NCBI RefSeq assembly: GCF_001486505.1 | Contig: NZ_LN909066.1 | Span: 1,468,452 to 1,532,451, forward strand | DNA: 64,000 nucleotides | Direction: 5' to 3' | From: Paenibacillus rubinfantis | GTDB lineage: Bacteria; Bacillota; Bacilli; Paenibacillales; Paenibacillaceae | In this document: positions 17,597 to 27,115 of the stretch, one piece after another | Position numbering within the stretch: position 1 is the first letter of the stretch | Layout: the number at the start of each line of letters is the position of its first letter | The notes under the pieces: model-generated | Seen by the model: the letters and a program-made list of their open reading frames with translations, nothing else | Database searches by the model: none | What the model was told of the DNA's origin: nothing | Program-made: the position numbers and the translations under genes

Positions 17597-18478
17597 TCAA
17601 GCAAAAATCCGCAAATGCTGCGGCAAAATCTCGAACACGCCGGGCAACTCGCCGCCCAGCTCGCCGTCGAGATTCAGCAACACGCGGCCGGGCGAGGTCA
17701 CTTCCATGCGCCGCGTCTTGAAGTGGACGACGTGCGAGTCGCCCAGATGGTCGCCGCGCAACGCCATCGTCACCAGGCGGATGAATTCCGCCAGGTTGCA
17801 TTTCTTGACAGCGATCACGTCAAGCTGGCCGTCGTCGATCCGCGCGTCCGGCGCCAGCTTCTCGAAGCCGCCTACCGAGTTGCTGTTGGCGATCAGGAAC
17901 AGCATGAACTCGCCCTCCATCACCTCGTGGCCTTCCGCGTCGATGATCAGCGTAGTGGGCGACAAGCTGGCCATTTTCTCGATCCCCTTCATGTAGTAGG
18001 CCAACTGCCCGATCATCGTCTTGAGCCGACTGGGGACCTCGTACGTCAGCTCGGTTAACGAGCCGCCGCCGGCGATATTGATGAAATGCCGGCCGTTCAC
18101 CTTGCCGATATCGATTGGCCTCGTTTTGTCCTCGATGACCAGGTCGCAATAATCCTCCCAACGCCGGGAAATCCCCATGGCGCGGGCGAAATCGTTTGTT
18201 GTACCCAGCGGGAACACGCCAAGCGGCGGCAAATTGCTCTTCCCGGCCATCCCATTAACGACCTCATTTAGCGTCCCGTCACCACCGGCCGCGATGATGA
18301 TGTCATACCCGCGCTCTACCGCCAAGGCGGCTTCGCGCGTCGCATCGCCTTCCCCGGTCGTCGCATGGCACGACGTTTCGATACCGCCCTGATCCAGACG
18401 CTCCAGCACGTCCGGCAGCAGGCGCCGCATCTCTTCTCTTCCCGAGGTTGGATTATAGATCAACCTAGCTCTTTTCAT
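17597..18478 (-). CDS. dagK: Diacylglycerol/lipid kinase, DagK (YerQ) type
   Basis: 293-residue cytosolic kinase that returns diacylglycerol, left over from lipoteichoic acid synthesis, to phosphatidic acid. Shows YNPTSG at about 8, the nucleotide loop GGDGTLNEV near 65-75, PLGTTNDFAR, and the C-terminal LNLDGELG that carries the family Asp/Glu residues. Start set at ATG 18478 (MKRARLIYNP), ten nt after AGGTGG; an upstream in-frame ATG adds eight unlikely residues. Follows the chelatase gene by 28 nt in the same direction, with which it may be co-transcribed. Confidence 0.9.
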   Translation of the reverse strand: MKRARLIYNPTSGREEMRRLLPDVLERLDQGGIETSCHATTGEGDATREAALAVERGYDIIIAAGGDGTLNEVVNGMAGKSNLPPLGVFPLGTTNDFARAMGISRRWEDYCDLVIEDKTRPIDIGKVNGRHFINIAGGGSLTELTYEVPSRLKTMIGQLAYYMKGIEKMASLSPTTLIIDAEGHEVMEGEFMLFLIANSNSVGGFEKLAPDARIDDGQLDVIAVKKCNLAEFIRLVTMALRGDHLGDSHVVHFKTRRMEVTSPGRVLLNLDGELGGELPGVFEILPQHLRIFA

Positions 18479-18506
18479 TCTACAAACGCCACCTGATCTC
18501 AAATTG

Positions 18507-19355
18507 TCAACATGTCAATGATCCCATTATATTCAATATTTGCTGCGACATCCAGCGAGCCATCAAAGGATGGGGCAGCAACGCATCTCCGGAGTAGCGA
18601 TGAGCCAGCCCTTCGAGCCGCGACGGGATCGTCACCTTCGTGAAATACCCTGCGCTCAAAAAAAGCGGCGCCACGATCACATCCATCCCCTGCTCCTCCG
18701 ACCAATACTGCACCTTCGTATGTACGCTGTCCGGGTTCAGCAACGCGTAATCGGCCCCGCCCGCCAGCCCGGCGAGCTCCGCGCATTGCGCCGCCAGCGA
18801 AGCGATCCCAAGCTCCCATCGCTGCAAGAAGCCTGGGTGCCTGCTGCCATGCCCAATGAGAAGCAGCACTTCGCGCTCCGGCTGGACCGACAACGCCCTC
18901 ACCTTGTCCCACACCATCTGGGCGACCAGCGGACCGTCATCGATCGGATCGCCAAAAAACACCCGAGCGGAAACCCGTAAACGTTCCAGGTCGGTTTCCA
19001 TCTCCGGCGTATCCTTTACGCCGAGCGCATACGCGATCTCGTCAATATGTGTACTGCCCGAGGACACGAACAAGGGAATGACGATCATGTCCGTCACTCC
19101 CTGAGATTCCAGTCGATCGATGCCGTCCTGAATGAGGCGGCCCTCCACGGTTTCGAGAAAAGCACAAGCCAGCGGAAGCCCGGCAGGCAAATCGCCTGCC
19201 GCTTCCGCCACCGCCGCCTCCACAAGGGCTACCCAGTGCTCGTCCGGGGAACCGTGGCTAATCACCAACACGCCGGGATTCCGCGGGCCCCCCGCTTCGG
19301 CAGCTCCCCGTCCCTCGTTCGGCATCTTCGACTGAGCTTGGTTTTTCTCTGTCAT
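18507..19355 (-). CDS. CbiX/SirB-type sirohydrochlorin chelatase family protein
   Basis: 282 residues made of two homologous class II chelatase domains: the first begins GVLVISHGSPDEHWVALVE, with PLFVSSGSTHIDEI, and the second has LLLIGHGSRHPGF and PLFLSAGYFTKVTIP. The histidines in SHGS/GHGS and in STHIDE/YFTK are the family's metal-insertion region (the second copy lacks the matching His). Such enzymes insert cobalt or iron into sirohydrochlorin for B12 or siroheme; no other tetrapyrrole genes are in the window, so the metal cannot be assigned. Starts 4 nt after yerC ends. Confidence 0.8.
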   Translation of the reverse strand: MTEKNQAQSKMPNEGRGAAEAGGPRNPGVLVISHGSPDEHWVALVEAAVAEAAGDLPAGLPLACAFLETVEGRLIQDGIDRLESQGVTDMIVIPLFVSSGSTHIDEIAYALGVKDTPEMETDLERLRVSARVFFGDPIDDGPLVAQMVWDKVRALSVQPEREVLLLIGHGSRHPGFLQRWELGIASLAAQCAELAGLAGGADYALLNPDSVHTKVQYWSEEQGMDVIVAPLFLSAGYFTKVTIPSRLEGLAHRYSGDALLPHPLMARWMSQQILNIMGSLTC

Positions 19356-19359
19356 CAGC

Positions 19360-19650
19360 TTAGCGCCCTAAACGATCCAACGCCATTTTGTAGCCGTCGT
19401 TGCCGTAATTCAGGCAGCGCTTCACCCGTGAAATGGTCGCCGTGCTGGCGCCGGTTTCCGCTTCAATCTGGTTGTATGTATTGCCTTTGCCCAACATGCG
19501 GGCAACTTCCAACCGTTGCGACAAAGACTGAATTTCGTTTACGGTACACAAGTCGTCAAAAAATACGTAACATTCCTCGATGTCTTTTAACGTTAAAATG
19601 GCCTCGAATAATTGATCAATCGTCTTGTCGTTTAATTTCTTCAGCTGCAC
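19360..19650 (-). CDS. yerC: YerC/YecD-family TrpR-like DNA-binding protein
   Basis: 96 residues: QLKKLNDKTIDQLFEAILTL, then the helix-turn-helix LGKGNTYNQIEAETGASTAT and ISRVKRCLNYG. This matches the Bacillus YerC family, distant relatives of the Trp repressor; target genes are not known to me. Start taken at GTG 19650 because AGGGG lies 11 nt upstream and the length then fits the family; the longer frame begins with an unsupported TTG. Confidence 0.85.
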   Translation of the reverse strand: MQLKKLNDKTIDQLFEAILTLKDIEECYVFFDDLCTVNEIQSLSQRLEVARMLGKGNTYNQIEAETGASTATISRVKRCLNYGNDGYKMALDRLGR

Positions 19651-19989
19651 TGAATTATCATCCCCTACCGTTACTATAACCACAACCCCATTGTACCCGA
19701 GGGGCGTACTCCTTTTCAAGCATTAACGGTTTCACGCATCACAGAAAGAACGCCCAAATTCCGCGAACGCCCACCACACCCGGGACATTCGTCCATACGC
19801 CAGACAGGGCGGGCACATACAGTATAGTAATACAAACGCCTAGCCAGGGAAAATCATGCCGACTCCTCGCTTCGTTTCCCGGCGGCGTAAGATCCAAATC
19901 GAGGTCTTGTCTCGGAAGGGCGGACAAGAAGGAAACGGGACTTCCCGTCTGCCTGCCCGACAAAATATCCGAAAAGGAAAGTGATACCC

Positions 19990-20496
19990 ATGCCCCAAAA
20001 CTATGATTCACGCCAAGGTCCGGTGCCCCCGTTTCATCCGTACGCCCATTACTATCCGGGGGTGAATCCGTACGAAATCAAAGCGGAGGCTTCCTCGCTG
20101 GTTCCTTATTCTCCCCCGTCCCCGACTCCAACCCAGGCGCCGGCGACAACTACGCCAAAAGCCGGCGGCGGATTATCGCTGCCCAGCTTAGGCGACCTGA
20201 AAGGTATCGTCGACCGCATGGGCGGGATCGACGGCATCTTGTCCACGATGGGCCAAGTGCAGAAGGTGATGCAGACCGTGCAGCAATTCGCCCCAATGGC
20301 AAAGCTGTTCACCGCGTTCCTGCCCGGCGGCAAAGGCAAATCCGGCGGTGGTCGTACCGGCCGAAAGGAGGATTACCGGCCTCGCCGCCGTAAATCGACA
20401 TCCCGTAAGAAAAACGGCAGCCGTACCGGTACCAACCGCAGCGGCAAACGCTCCTCAACCAGTAAATCAGGCAAATCCAGCAAACGCCGCCGTTAA
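19990..20496 (+). CDS. VrrA/YqfQ-like protein with basic C-terminal tail
   Basis: 168 residues. A proline-rich N-terminus (PPFHPYAHYYPGVNPYE), then the core GGIDGILSTMGQVQKVMQTV and QQFAPMAKLFTAF typical of YqfQ-type proteins, then a strongly basic, low-complexity tail (RPRRRKSTSRKKNGSR, SKSGKSSKRRR) that could bind nucleic acid or wall polymer. Function unknown; relatives are often spore- or biofilm-associated. ATG at 19990 is 9 nt from GGAAAG; GTG three codons earlier is less likely. A weak CATACAGT (19815 region) resembles a sporulation sigma-E -10 box. Confidence 0.7.
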   Translation: MPQNYDSRQGPVPPFHPYAHYYPGVNPYEIKAEASSLVPYSPPSPTPTQAPATTTPKAGGGLSLPSLGDLKGIVDRMGGIDGILSTMGQVQKVMQTVQQFAPMAKLFTAFLPGGKGKSGGGRTGRKEDYRPRRRKSTSRKKNGSRTGTNRSGKRSSTSKSGKSSKRRR

Positions 20497-20514
20497 TCCG
20501 GCGGCGGCTTCTTT
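20485..20514 (+). terminator. Terminator overlapping the stop of the YqfQ-like gene
   Basis: GCCGCCG/CGGCGGC stem spanning the TAA, followed by TTCTTTGCTT. Confidence 0.7.
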
Positions 20515-20545
20515 GCTTGCTGCCGAGGCACGGCCGCCGCTCGGC

Positions 20546-21505
20546 TTACTTGAACCAGCCCCGTTTGCTGAACCAGAGAATCATCCAACCGCCCAACGCC
20601 GCCATCAGGCCGATGACGGCAAAATACCCGTAATCCCACTTTAGCTCCGGCATATTAACGAAGTTCATTCCGTAAATTCCGGCGATCAGAGTCAGCGGCA
20701 TAAAGACGGTGGTAATCACCGTCAGCGTCTTCATGATCCCGTTCATCCGATTGGAATTCAGCGAAATATAGGAGTCGCGTAAATCCGCGGTCATTTCCCG
20801 GTCGGCATCGATCATTTCCGACAGTTTGAGCAAATGGTCATAGATGTCCGAGTAATACGCACGCGGCTCCTTGTCCCCTTGGACATGCTGTGAATTCAGG
20901 ATGCGGTACATCAGGTCCCGCATCGGTACGATCGTCCGCCGCAGCTTGAGCAGCCGGCTGCGCAGATCGAATACCTGGTTCATCAGCTGCTCAACCGATT
21001 CACTGCTGCCCTTCCCCTCCAGCGCATCAAGCTCATCTTCAATTGAATAGACGCAAGGAAAATAATGATCTACCAGGCTGTCGATCACCATGTAAGCTGC
21101 CGAATACGGCCCATGCACCCAGACCTTGCGGTCATGGGCTCTCTTTAGCATATTGCTCCACGCTTCATCCATTTCGTTCAGCTGCCGCTGGTGGAACGAG
21201 ACCAGGCAGTTATCCCCGATAAACAAATCCACTTCCACGGTATCCAACGTTCGCTCGTCGATGGCATGCAACACCAGAAATTGAAAATCGTCATAATAGT
21301 CCATTTTCGGCCGTTGCAGGATATGCAAGCAATCTTCGATCGCCAGCGGGTGGAAATGAAAAAAATTCGCCAGCACCTCGGTCTCCTCCGGCGTAGGTTC
21401 ATCCAGGTCGACCCAAGTCCATACGAACCGCTCCTCGTGAATCTGCTCCAGCGGGAGATCGGTGAGAACCTGATGATCCCGCGTCATCCCCATGATCCTA
21501 ATCAT
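20546..21505 (-). CDS. corA: CorA-family Mg2+/Co2+ channel
   Basis: 319 residues: large cytoplasmic N-terminal domain, then two transmembrane segments at the C-terminus with the signature YGMNF at the end of the first and the basic tail KRGWFK. Pentameric gated Mg2+ channel in the family. Start at ATG 21505 (MIRIMGMTRD), preceded by GGGAGG; the first in-frame ATG (21532) lies inside the pit terminator and is rejected. Confidence 0.95.
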   Translation of the reverse strand: MIRIMGMTRDHQVLTDLPLEQIHEERFVWTWVDLDEPTPEETEVLANFFHFHPLAIEDCLHILQRPKMDYYDDFQFLVLHAIDERTLDTVEVDLFIGDNCLVSFHQRQLNEMDEAWSNMLKRAHDRKVWVHGPYSAAYMVIDSLVDHYFPCVYSIEDELDALEGKGSSESVEQLMNQVFDLRSRLLKLRRTIVPMRDLMYRILNSQHVQGDKEPRAYYSDIYDHLLKLSEMIDADREMTADLRDSYISLNSNRMNGIMKTLTVITTVFMPLTLIAGIYGMNFVNMPELKWDYGYFAVIGLMAALGGWMILWFSKRGWFK

Positions 21506-21520
21506 AGGACGCCACCTCCC

Positions 21521-21552
21521 AAAAAAAGCCAATCCTCAGCAGATTGGCTTTC
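21521..21552 (-). terminator. Terminator of the phosphate transporter operon
   Basis: GCCAATC/GATTGGC stem with 7-nt loop and seven T residues on the minus strand. Confidence 0.85.
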
Positions 21553-21602
21553 AATCGATATTCCGTCAAATGCAGCTTGTTGGACTCCCTCTCTAAACCT
21601 CT

Positions 21603-22592
21603 CTAAAACAGGAGTTTGTAAATCGCTCCGGCCATGACGAACACAATTGGAATCGTAATGACCCAGGCGATAACGATGCGCCCGGCCATCGACCAGCGGA
21701 CAGCGGAGAACCGTTTGGCGGAACCTACACCGAGGATCGCTGAAGTAATCGCATGCGTTGTGCTGACCGGCAGATGGAACAACGTCGCCCCGAAAATAAC
21801 CGAAGCGGCGGAGATATCCGCGGCAAAGCCGTTGATCGGCTCGATTTTGAAAATTTTCGTTCCCATCGTCTTGATGATCTTCCAGCCGCCGATGGACGTT
21901 CCGAGCGCCATCGCCGTTGCTGCGGCCAGCTTCACCCATAGCGGCACTTCCATATGATCCTGAAAGTCGGCGGTTACCAGGGCAAACGTGATAATCCCCA
22001 TGGCTTTCTGCGCATCATTGGTACCGTGCGTGAAGCTTTGCAGCGCGGCAGTAATGATCTGCATGGAACGGAAGCCTTTATTGACGGTATGCGGACTACG
22101 TCTGGCGAAGATCCATTTCAAAATTAACATGACAATATAACCGATGACAAAAGCGATCACCGGGGAGAAAACCAGCCCTTCAACGATCGTCGTAAACCCG
22201 CTCCAGTTCAGCTTGTCCGGTCCTGCGCCAACATAGACGGCCCCGGCCAAAGAGCCGATCAGGGCATGGGACGAAGACGACGGGATCCCAAACCACCACG
22301 TAATTAAGTTCCAAATGATTGCCGACAGCAGGGTAGCGATCAAGACCTCCAGACCATTATCCAGCTTCGCCGGATCGGCCACGCTGCCCCCGATCGTCTT
22401 GGCGACGCCGGTAAACAGGATAGCGCCGAGGAAGTTCATCACAGCCGCCATCATAATTGCCGTCCGCGGCTTCAGCGCGCGCGTCGATACCGAGGTCGCG
22501 ATCGCATTGGCCGTATCATGGAACCCGTTAATGAAGTCAAACGCCAGCGCCAGTACGATAACGATAAGTATAATCAGTAAACTCGTATCCAT
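21603..22592 (-). CDS. pit: Inorganic phosphate transporter, Pit family
   Basis: 329-residue low-affinity phosphate:cation symporter with about ten membrane helices and the two inverted family signatures, FDFINGFHDTANAIATSVST near 19-38 and QSFTHGTNDAQKAMGI in the second half. It follows a DUF47 gene by 83 nt, the usual pairing for these permeases. The ribosome site before the ATG is weak (AGGAGG lies about 55 nt upstream), yet the N-terminus fits the family. Confidence 0.93.
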   Translation of the reverse strand: MDTSLLIILIVIVLALAFDFINGFHDTANAIATSVSTRALKPRTAIMMAAVMNFLGAILFTGVAKTIGGSVADPAKLDNGLEVLIATLLSAIIWNLITWWFGIPSSSSHALIGSLAGAVYVGAGPDKLNWSGFTTIVEGLVFSPVIAFVIGYIVMLILKWIFARRSPHTVNKGFRSMQIITAALQSFTHGTNDAQKAMGIITFALVTADFQDHMEVPLWVKLAAATAMALGTSIGGWKIIKTMGTKIFKIEPINGFAADISAASVIFGATLFHLPVSTTHAITSAILGVGSAKRFSAVRWSMAGRIVIAWVITIPIVFVMAGAIYKLLF

Positions 22593-22675
22593 AGCTTTTT
22601 TTGCACAGATGGTGTTCTCTATATGTAAATCCGCGCAATTCCAACCTCCTGAATATCAAATATATAGTGAAGTTC

Positions 22676-23290
22676 TTAAGAATTACGCATGATGATGGAT
22701 TCCAGCATGTTGGCTACCTTCTCGCAGGCATCGGTCGTCGTTTCTAACCGTTCGTAGATCTCTTTCTTCTTAATCAACTCGATTGGATCCGTGACCTTCA
22801 TGAACAGCTCCTTGATGCAAATGCGCAGCAGCTCGTCGCCTTGATTCTCCAGGTCGTTCAGACGAATGGTGTACTCGCGAATCGGGAGCAGCTTCTTCTG
22901 GGACAGCAAATGAATCGCTTTCTGAATTTCGTAAGCCGAGTTGCGCAGGATTTCCGCAAAGCGGGCGATGTATTCGTCCGGCTCGCTCAAATGGTACATG
23001 AAGAACCGAGAAGTCGTGGCTTCCAATCCGTCAATCACATCGTCCAACGCCGTGATCAGATGCATGATGTCGTCACGTTCAATGGGGGTAATGAACGTCT
23101 TGTTTAATTCCACGATAATCGTATGGGTGTACTCGTCGCACTTGGACTCGAATTCCTTCATTTTCTTGGCGAAAGCCTCAACGTCCTTGAAATCCGCAAC
23201 CTGTTGAGCGAAATAATCCGCCGAATGGACGATCGTATCCGCCATATCCTCTAACGTCTGGAAAAAGATATCTTTCTTCTTCACTCGCAT
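22676..23290 (-). CDS. DUF47 (PhoU-like) partner of the phosphate transporter
   Basis: 204 residues, all-helical, with ALDDVIDGLEATTSRFFMY and a C-terminal DACEKVANMLESIIMR, characteristic of DUF47/PhoU-like proteins encoded with Pit permeases. Likely a cytosolic modulator of phosphate uptake. First gene of the pair. Confidence 0.9.
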   Translation of the reverse strand: MRVKKKDIFFQTLEDMADTIVHSADYFAQQVADFKDVEAFAKKMKEFESKCDEYTHTIIVELNKTFITPIERDDIMHLITALDDVIDGLEATTSRFFMYHLSEPDEYIARFAEILRNSAYEIQKAIHLLSQKKLLPIREYTIRLNDLENQGDELLRICIKELFMKVTDPIELIKKKEIYERLETTTDACEKVANMLESIIMRNS

Positions 23291-23489
23291 CAGTATCCCT
23301 ATCCCCTTTTCTCTCCATAAGGTAGTTCTTACGGTTGGTTTTACACAACCTTGAATATCTTATCACAACTGTTTAACAGATAGGAAATAATGTCGCAAAC
23401 ATTTCACGATCATGGGCTTATATTTCCCCTTAATCTGTCAGACTTATCCTTCTATCGCCCTAAAAATACAAGATCTGCCTATCTTCGCT

Positions 23490-24563
23490 TTACTCCGCCT
23501 TTACATGACTGCTGAAATCCGGGGTATTCGGAACGACGTGAATAAAGGTCTGCCCCGGCACCATCGGCAGCTCCACGTTATCTTTGATAAAACGGATGAT
23601 ATCGCCTTCCTTGCGGATCCAATCGGCCCGGATCACCTTGCCCTGCTGGAACAACACCGCTTCCCCGCCGAGCGACAGCCCAACCTCCAGGCGGCCTACA
23701 TCATCCAGCACCCGATGGTCCGCCCCCATCACAATCACATTCGCGGCGGTTAATTGTTCTCCGGTCTCCAGGTCGGTATGCGGCTCGCCATTGATGGACC
23801 GCTTGTAGAGCCCAGACGCCGGATCGTATTCATAACCCACCCGGTAGCTGTCCAATTGGAATTTAATCTCCACCCGGTTCGCGGTTTCCAGCGAATCGGG
23901 ATGTTCGTTATTCTTGTAAAAAACATACGAAGGCACCGTTTTATCCTCCGTTGCAAACCCGCGTTTTGCCGCGCCCTCCAACAGCTTCTCCACATTGGAA
24001 TACAAATTGTGCGGCGCCTTCCGGGACTTGTCTCGCCAGAAGTAGGAGCCGGCGTTTGTGATCTCGTCCAGATCCTCTTTATGTTGTCTTTGCAGAATCG
24101 CAAAGGCGTCATTGCTCGCACCGGCATGCACCAGCACGCCATGGTAGCTCTCGCCCAAATCGATCATATACGGGCGAATGCTGCGGATCGGGCCAATCTT
24201 GGCGTTATCCGCCTGGCTATGGAAGATTGATACCAGCCGCGTGACCCCACCTTCGGCCAGTACCTCGTAAACGACGTCCGCGTCGATCAAGCCCGATTGC
24301 GGGCGGGCCGCCGGCGCATTGTTGATCATGATGGCGAGCGGCCTGCGAGTCACCGGCTCCTCCAGCGGCAGTCCGGTCAACGGAGCCGTATAAGCGGGAA
24401 CCTCCGGTTCGGGCGGAACGGTCTCCTCCGGGACCACCGATTCCGGCGGGGCAATTCCTTCCGCGGGCGGAACCGCTTGTCCTTCCTTCCCGCAGGCGGA
24501 GAGCATAACGACGAGTAATGATACGAGCAGCAGCCAACCTAATTTAGATGATTTCAAAGGCAT
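23490..24563 (-). CDS. DUF3048 lipoprotein, YerB-like
   Basis: 357 residues with a lipoprotein signal (lipobox LSAC, Cys about residue 24), a Pro/Glu-rich spacer (PPAEGIAPPESVVPEETVPP) and the two-part DUF3048 region (PLAIMINNAPAARPQSGLID; later LFQQGKVIRADWIRKEG). Outer face of the membrane. B. subtilis YerB is the reference homologue; its role is poorly defined. ATG preceded by GGAGG. Confidence 0.9.
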   Translation of the reverse strand: MPLKSSKLGWLLLVSLLVVMLSACGKEGQAVPPAEGIAPPESVVPEETVPPEPEVPAYTAPLTGLPLEEPVTRRPLAIMINNAPAARPQSGLIDADVVYEVLAEGGVTRLVSIFHSQADNAKIGPIRSIRPYMIDLGESYHGVLVHAGASNDAFAILQRQHKEDLDEITNAGSYFWRDKSRKAPHNLYSNVEKLLEGAAKRGFATEDKTVPSYVFYKNNEHPDSLETANRVEIKFQLDSYRVGYEYDPASGLYKRSINGEPHTDLETGEQLTAANVIVMGADHRVLDDVGRLEVGLSLGGEAVLFQQGKVIRADWIRKEGDIIRFIKDNVELPMVPGQTFIHVVPNTPDFSSHVKAE

Positions 24564-24672
24564 GTTCCTCCGTCAAAAATCCTGAGTTTTCTACATTATA
24601 CGTTGAATCGCCAATCCGGGGGAAGCCGAAACCTCACGAAGGCCATTTAATGAATAAAATTTTAAATAATAA

Positions 24673-24701
24673 TTGATTGTTTTAAATTGTCCCTCTAATA
24701 T
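24673..24701 (+). promoter_or_regulatory. Probable promoter of doxX
   Basis: TTGATT (24673-24678), 17 nt, TAATAT (24696-24701), about 80 nt before the start codon. Confidence 0.5.
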
Positions 24702-24779
24702 GAATACTAAGGAACAGGAGAAAAATTCCACGAAAAAGATGGAACATTGTCACCGCCTTAGCGGAAAGGAGATGAAGAG

Positions 24780-25262
24780 ATGATCGTAAAATGGTTAAGG
24801 GAGAGCGCGATTGCTTCCTGGCTTCTCTTATTGGTAAGACTTTACGTAGGTTACGAGTGGTTGACCTCCGGATGGGAGAAGGTGACCGGCGGGTTTGATG
24901 CCGCTGGATTTCTGTCGGGGGCCTTGGCGAAGAGCGGCGGCGAGCATCCGGCCGTCCAAAGCTGGTGGGCTTCGTTTCTCGAGCATTTTGCTGTACCAAA
25001 CGTCAGCTTGTTTAATATTCTGGTTCCTTATGGTGAAGTTCTCGTCGGCCTTGGGCTCATCCTTGGCGCCTTCACTTGGCTGGCTGCCTTCTTTGGTATG
25101 GTCATGAATTTCGCCTTCTTATTCTCAGGTACCGTAAGCACGAACCCGCTCTTGCTTCTGCTCCAAATCTTTATCGTCGTGGCCGGCACCAATGCCGGAC
25201 GGATCGGTTTGGATTACCTCATCCAACCCTACTTCCGCAGGAACTTTGGGCGTCGACGTTAA
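24780..25262 (+). CDS. DoxX-family membrane protein
   Basis: 160 residues, four membrane helices, opening WLLLLVRLYVGYEWLTSGWE and ending with a basic tail RRNFGRRR. DoxX proteins are membrane components sometimes tied to thiol or quinone oxidoreductases; no partner enzyme is adjacent, so the role stays open. AAAGGAG nine nt before the ATG. Confidence 0.85.
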   Translation: MIVKWLRESAIASWLLLLVRLYVGYEWLTSGWEKVTGGFDAAGFLSGALAKSGGEHPAVQSWWASFLEHFAVPNVSLFNILVPYGEVLVGLGLILGAFTWLAAFFGMVMNFAFLFSGTVSTNPLLLLLQIFIVVAGTNAGRIGLDYLIQPYFRRNFGRRR

Positions 25263-25280
25263 TAGAACTTAACGAGCAAA

Positions 25281-25322
25281 AAGCGCAGGCCCTATTGGTG
25301 GGTTCTGCGCTTTATTTATTAG
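25281..25322. terminator. Bidirectional terminator
   Basis: AAAGCGCAG/CTGCGCTTT arms with TTTATTTATT beyond; sits between converging doxX and the dioxygenase gene. Confidence 0.75.
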
Positions 25323-25341
25323 GTTGACCGGCACAGCTTCG

Positions 25342-26127
25342 TTAGCCGCCAAATCTCCAGCAATTCAAGCTCAGGCTTCCGTACTGATAATCCTGAAACA
25401 GCTTTACGGCCCGCCGCTCGTCGTCTGCCGCCCCCATCGCGTAGAGCAGCGGAACGAAATGCTCCCTTCCATAGGACGGGATCGCCATACGGACATGCGG
25501 AGCTTTGCGGTCGTAGTCAAACAACTGCCGCAAGTCCCAGCTCTGCAGCTGCTCGCCGATCCAATCGTCAAATTCAACAGCCCATGGAGCCGGTTCCCTA
25601 GCATCCCCATCCAACAGTCGGAGATTGTGCACCAGTCCGCCGCTGCCGATCACCAGGATGTTCTGATGCCGCAGCTCCGCCAGCATTTTGCCGATAGCGT
25701 ATTGTTCTTCGGGTTCGCGTTTGGCATCCACGGATAAAGCAACTACCGGGATATCTGCAGAGGGAAATAACCGCTTCAAGACGACCCAAGCCCCGTGATC
25801 TAGTCCTCTGCCCGCCGATGGCCTGTAAGGCAGATTATGAGCCCGAAAGATCGCCTCAATTTCTCCGCTGAGCTCGGGACTGCCCGGAGCTGGATATTCG
25901 ATCGCGTACATTTCTTCCGGAAAACCATAGAAATCATGCATCGTTGGATGTGTCGTATCAGTCGAGACCCATTGTACCGGATCCTCCCAGTGGGCAGAAA
26001 AAATCACAACGGCATTGGGCGGTTTCAGCGTTTCTTGGCCGAGTTGGCGAAGAAAGTCCGTATATGCGTTTTGCTCGATAGCCAATGTAGGCGATCCGTG
26101 TGCAATAAACAATGCAGGCTGAGACAT
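25342..26127 (-). CDS. LigB/DODA-type extradiol dioxygenase (YgiD-like)
   Basis: 261 residues. Family features are FIAHGSPTLAIE near 7 (metal His), IFSAHWEDP near 42 (metal His), GLDHGAWV near 108 and SGGLVHNLR near 162. Class III extradiol enzymes of this type open catechol rings such as L-DOPA with a single Fe or Zn. Physiological substrate unknown in Bacillales. Single gene between a terminator and the esterase. Confidence 0.9.
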   Translation of the reverse strand: MSQPALFIAHGSPTLAIEQNAYTDFLRQLGQETLKPPNAVVIFSAHWEDPVQWVSTDTTHPTMHDFYGFPEEMYAIEYPAPGSPELSGEIEAIFRAHNLPYRPSAGRGLDHGAWVVLKRLFPSADIPVVALSVDAKREPEEQYAIGKMLAELRHQNILVIGSGGLVHNLRLLDGDAREPAPWAVEFDDWIGEQLQSWDLRQLFDYDRKAPHVRMAIPSYGREHFVPLLYAMGAADDERRAVKLFQDYQYGSLSLNCWRFGG

Positions 26128-26241
26128 CAGCTCCCAAACCCCCCTACGCCAAAAAATGGTTACACCTTCATTGTATCCATCCCCGAAGGATTTTACCAGT
26201 TTTTGTGTATCCGCTGGATTGGCGGCTAACCTTCCCCTGCA

Positions 26242-27066
26242 CTAGATCATCCAATGCTGCCACTCGATTTGCTTCGCCTCCAGGCCGCCGAGCCATTCCT
26301 TCGTTTTCCGAATGACCTGATGCTGATGCTCGCCGGATGAAAACGTGTGATTCCCCTGGAAAATAATCTCCTTATCGCAACGCCCTTCCGGACGCATCCA
26401 GAAAACCTTCTGATACAGGAAGGCATAATCCGCCGGAATCGTATCATCAGAGGTGCCATGCACCACAAAGACGTCTCCGGTAAATTTGATCGCTTCCTGG
26501 AAAGGTTGAAATTCGCCCAGCGAATCAAAGAACTTGGGTGTTAGTCCATAGCCCAGATAATCCGCGTTCCCCTGCTTCACCGCCCGGTCGTATAACTCGC
26601 GACCGGTAATTTTCACGATGTCGTTGAACGGATACCCTACGGCCGACCATAAGACAAGGTTCTTGACACGCCGGTCGCGGATGGCGGTTAAGAGCGCGAT
26701 CATCCCGCCGAGGCTATGCCCGATCAGGGACACCCGCGTCGGATCGATATCGAACGCCCCAAGCCCGTAATCCAGCACCGCCCGGGTTTGGGCGATCATC
26801 GACTCTACGCCGTGTTCGCCGTAACTTCCACTGCTCTCGCCGCAGCCGAGGTAATCGAACCGGAGCACGAGGAAGCCGTCCGCCGCGAGCTCCCTCGCCG
26901 TCTTGACGAACAGACGGTCCACCCCGATCCGGCTGCCAACGAAGCCGTGGCAGATGACGACTAGGGGAGCGCGATTGCAGCTCCCCCCTTGTTTATTCTC
27001 GGCCGGGTAATGTATGCTGGCCGCAAGCTGTTCTTCTCCATGATTGATGACGATCTGTCTTTCCAT
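26242..27066 (-). CDS. Alpha/beta hydrolase, probable esterase
   Basis: 274 residues: VVICHGFVGS oxyanion motif, FDYLGCGES, nucleophile elbow GHSLGG near 130, Asp in HGTSDDTIP and His in FQGNHTFSSGEH. No signal peptide. Its promoter is covered by a perfect inverted repeat (27116-27143), so expression is likely under a dedicated repressor not encoded in this window. Confidence 0.85.
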   Translation of the reverse strand: MERQIVINHGEEQLAASIHYPAENKQGGSCNRAPLVVICHGFVGSRIGVDRLFVKTARELAADGFLVLRFDYLGCGESSGSYGEHGVESMIAQTRAVLDYGLGAFDIDPTRVSLIGHSLGGMIALLTAIRDRRVKNLVLWSAVGYPFNDIVKITGRELYDRAVKQGNADYLGYGLTPKFFDSLGEFQPFQEAIKFTGDVFVVHGTSDDTIPADYAFLYQKVFWMRPEGRCDKEIIFQGNHTFSSGEHQHQVIRKTKEWLGGLEAKQIEWQHWMI

Positions 27067-27115
27067 CTCCCCGTCTCCTCCCCGTACTCCGGTAATGATT
27101 TATCCATCTAAATCC

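Noticed and set aside
19739..20011. 90-codon minus-strand frame upstream of the YqfQ-like gene
   Set aside because: Overlaps that gene's start and ribosome site, no domain, no Shine-Dalgarno sequence.
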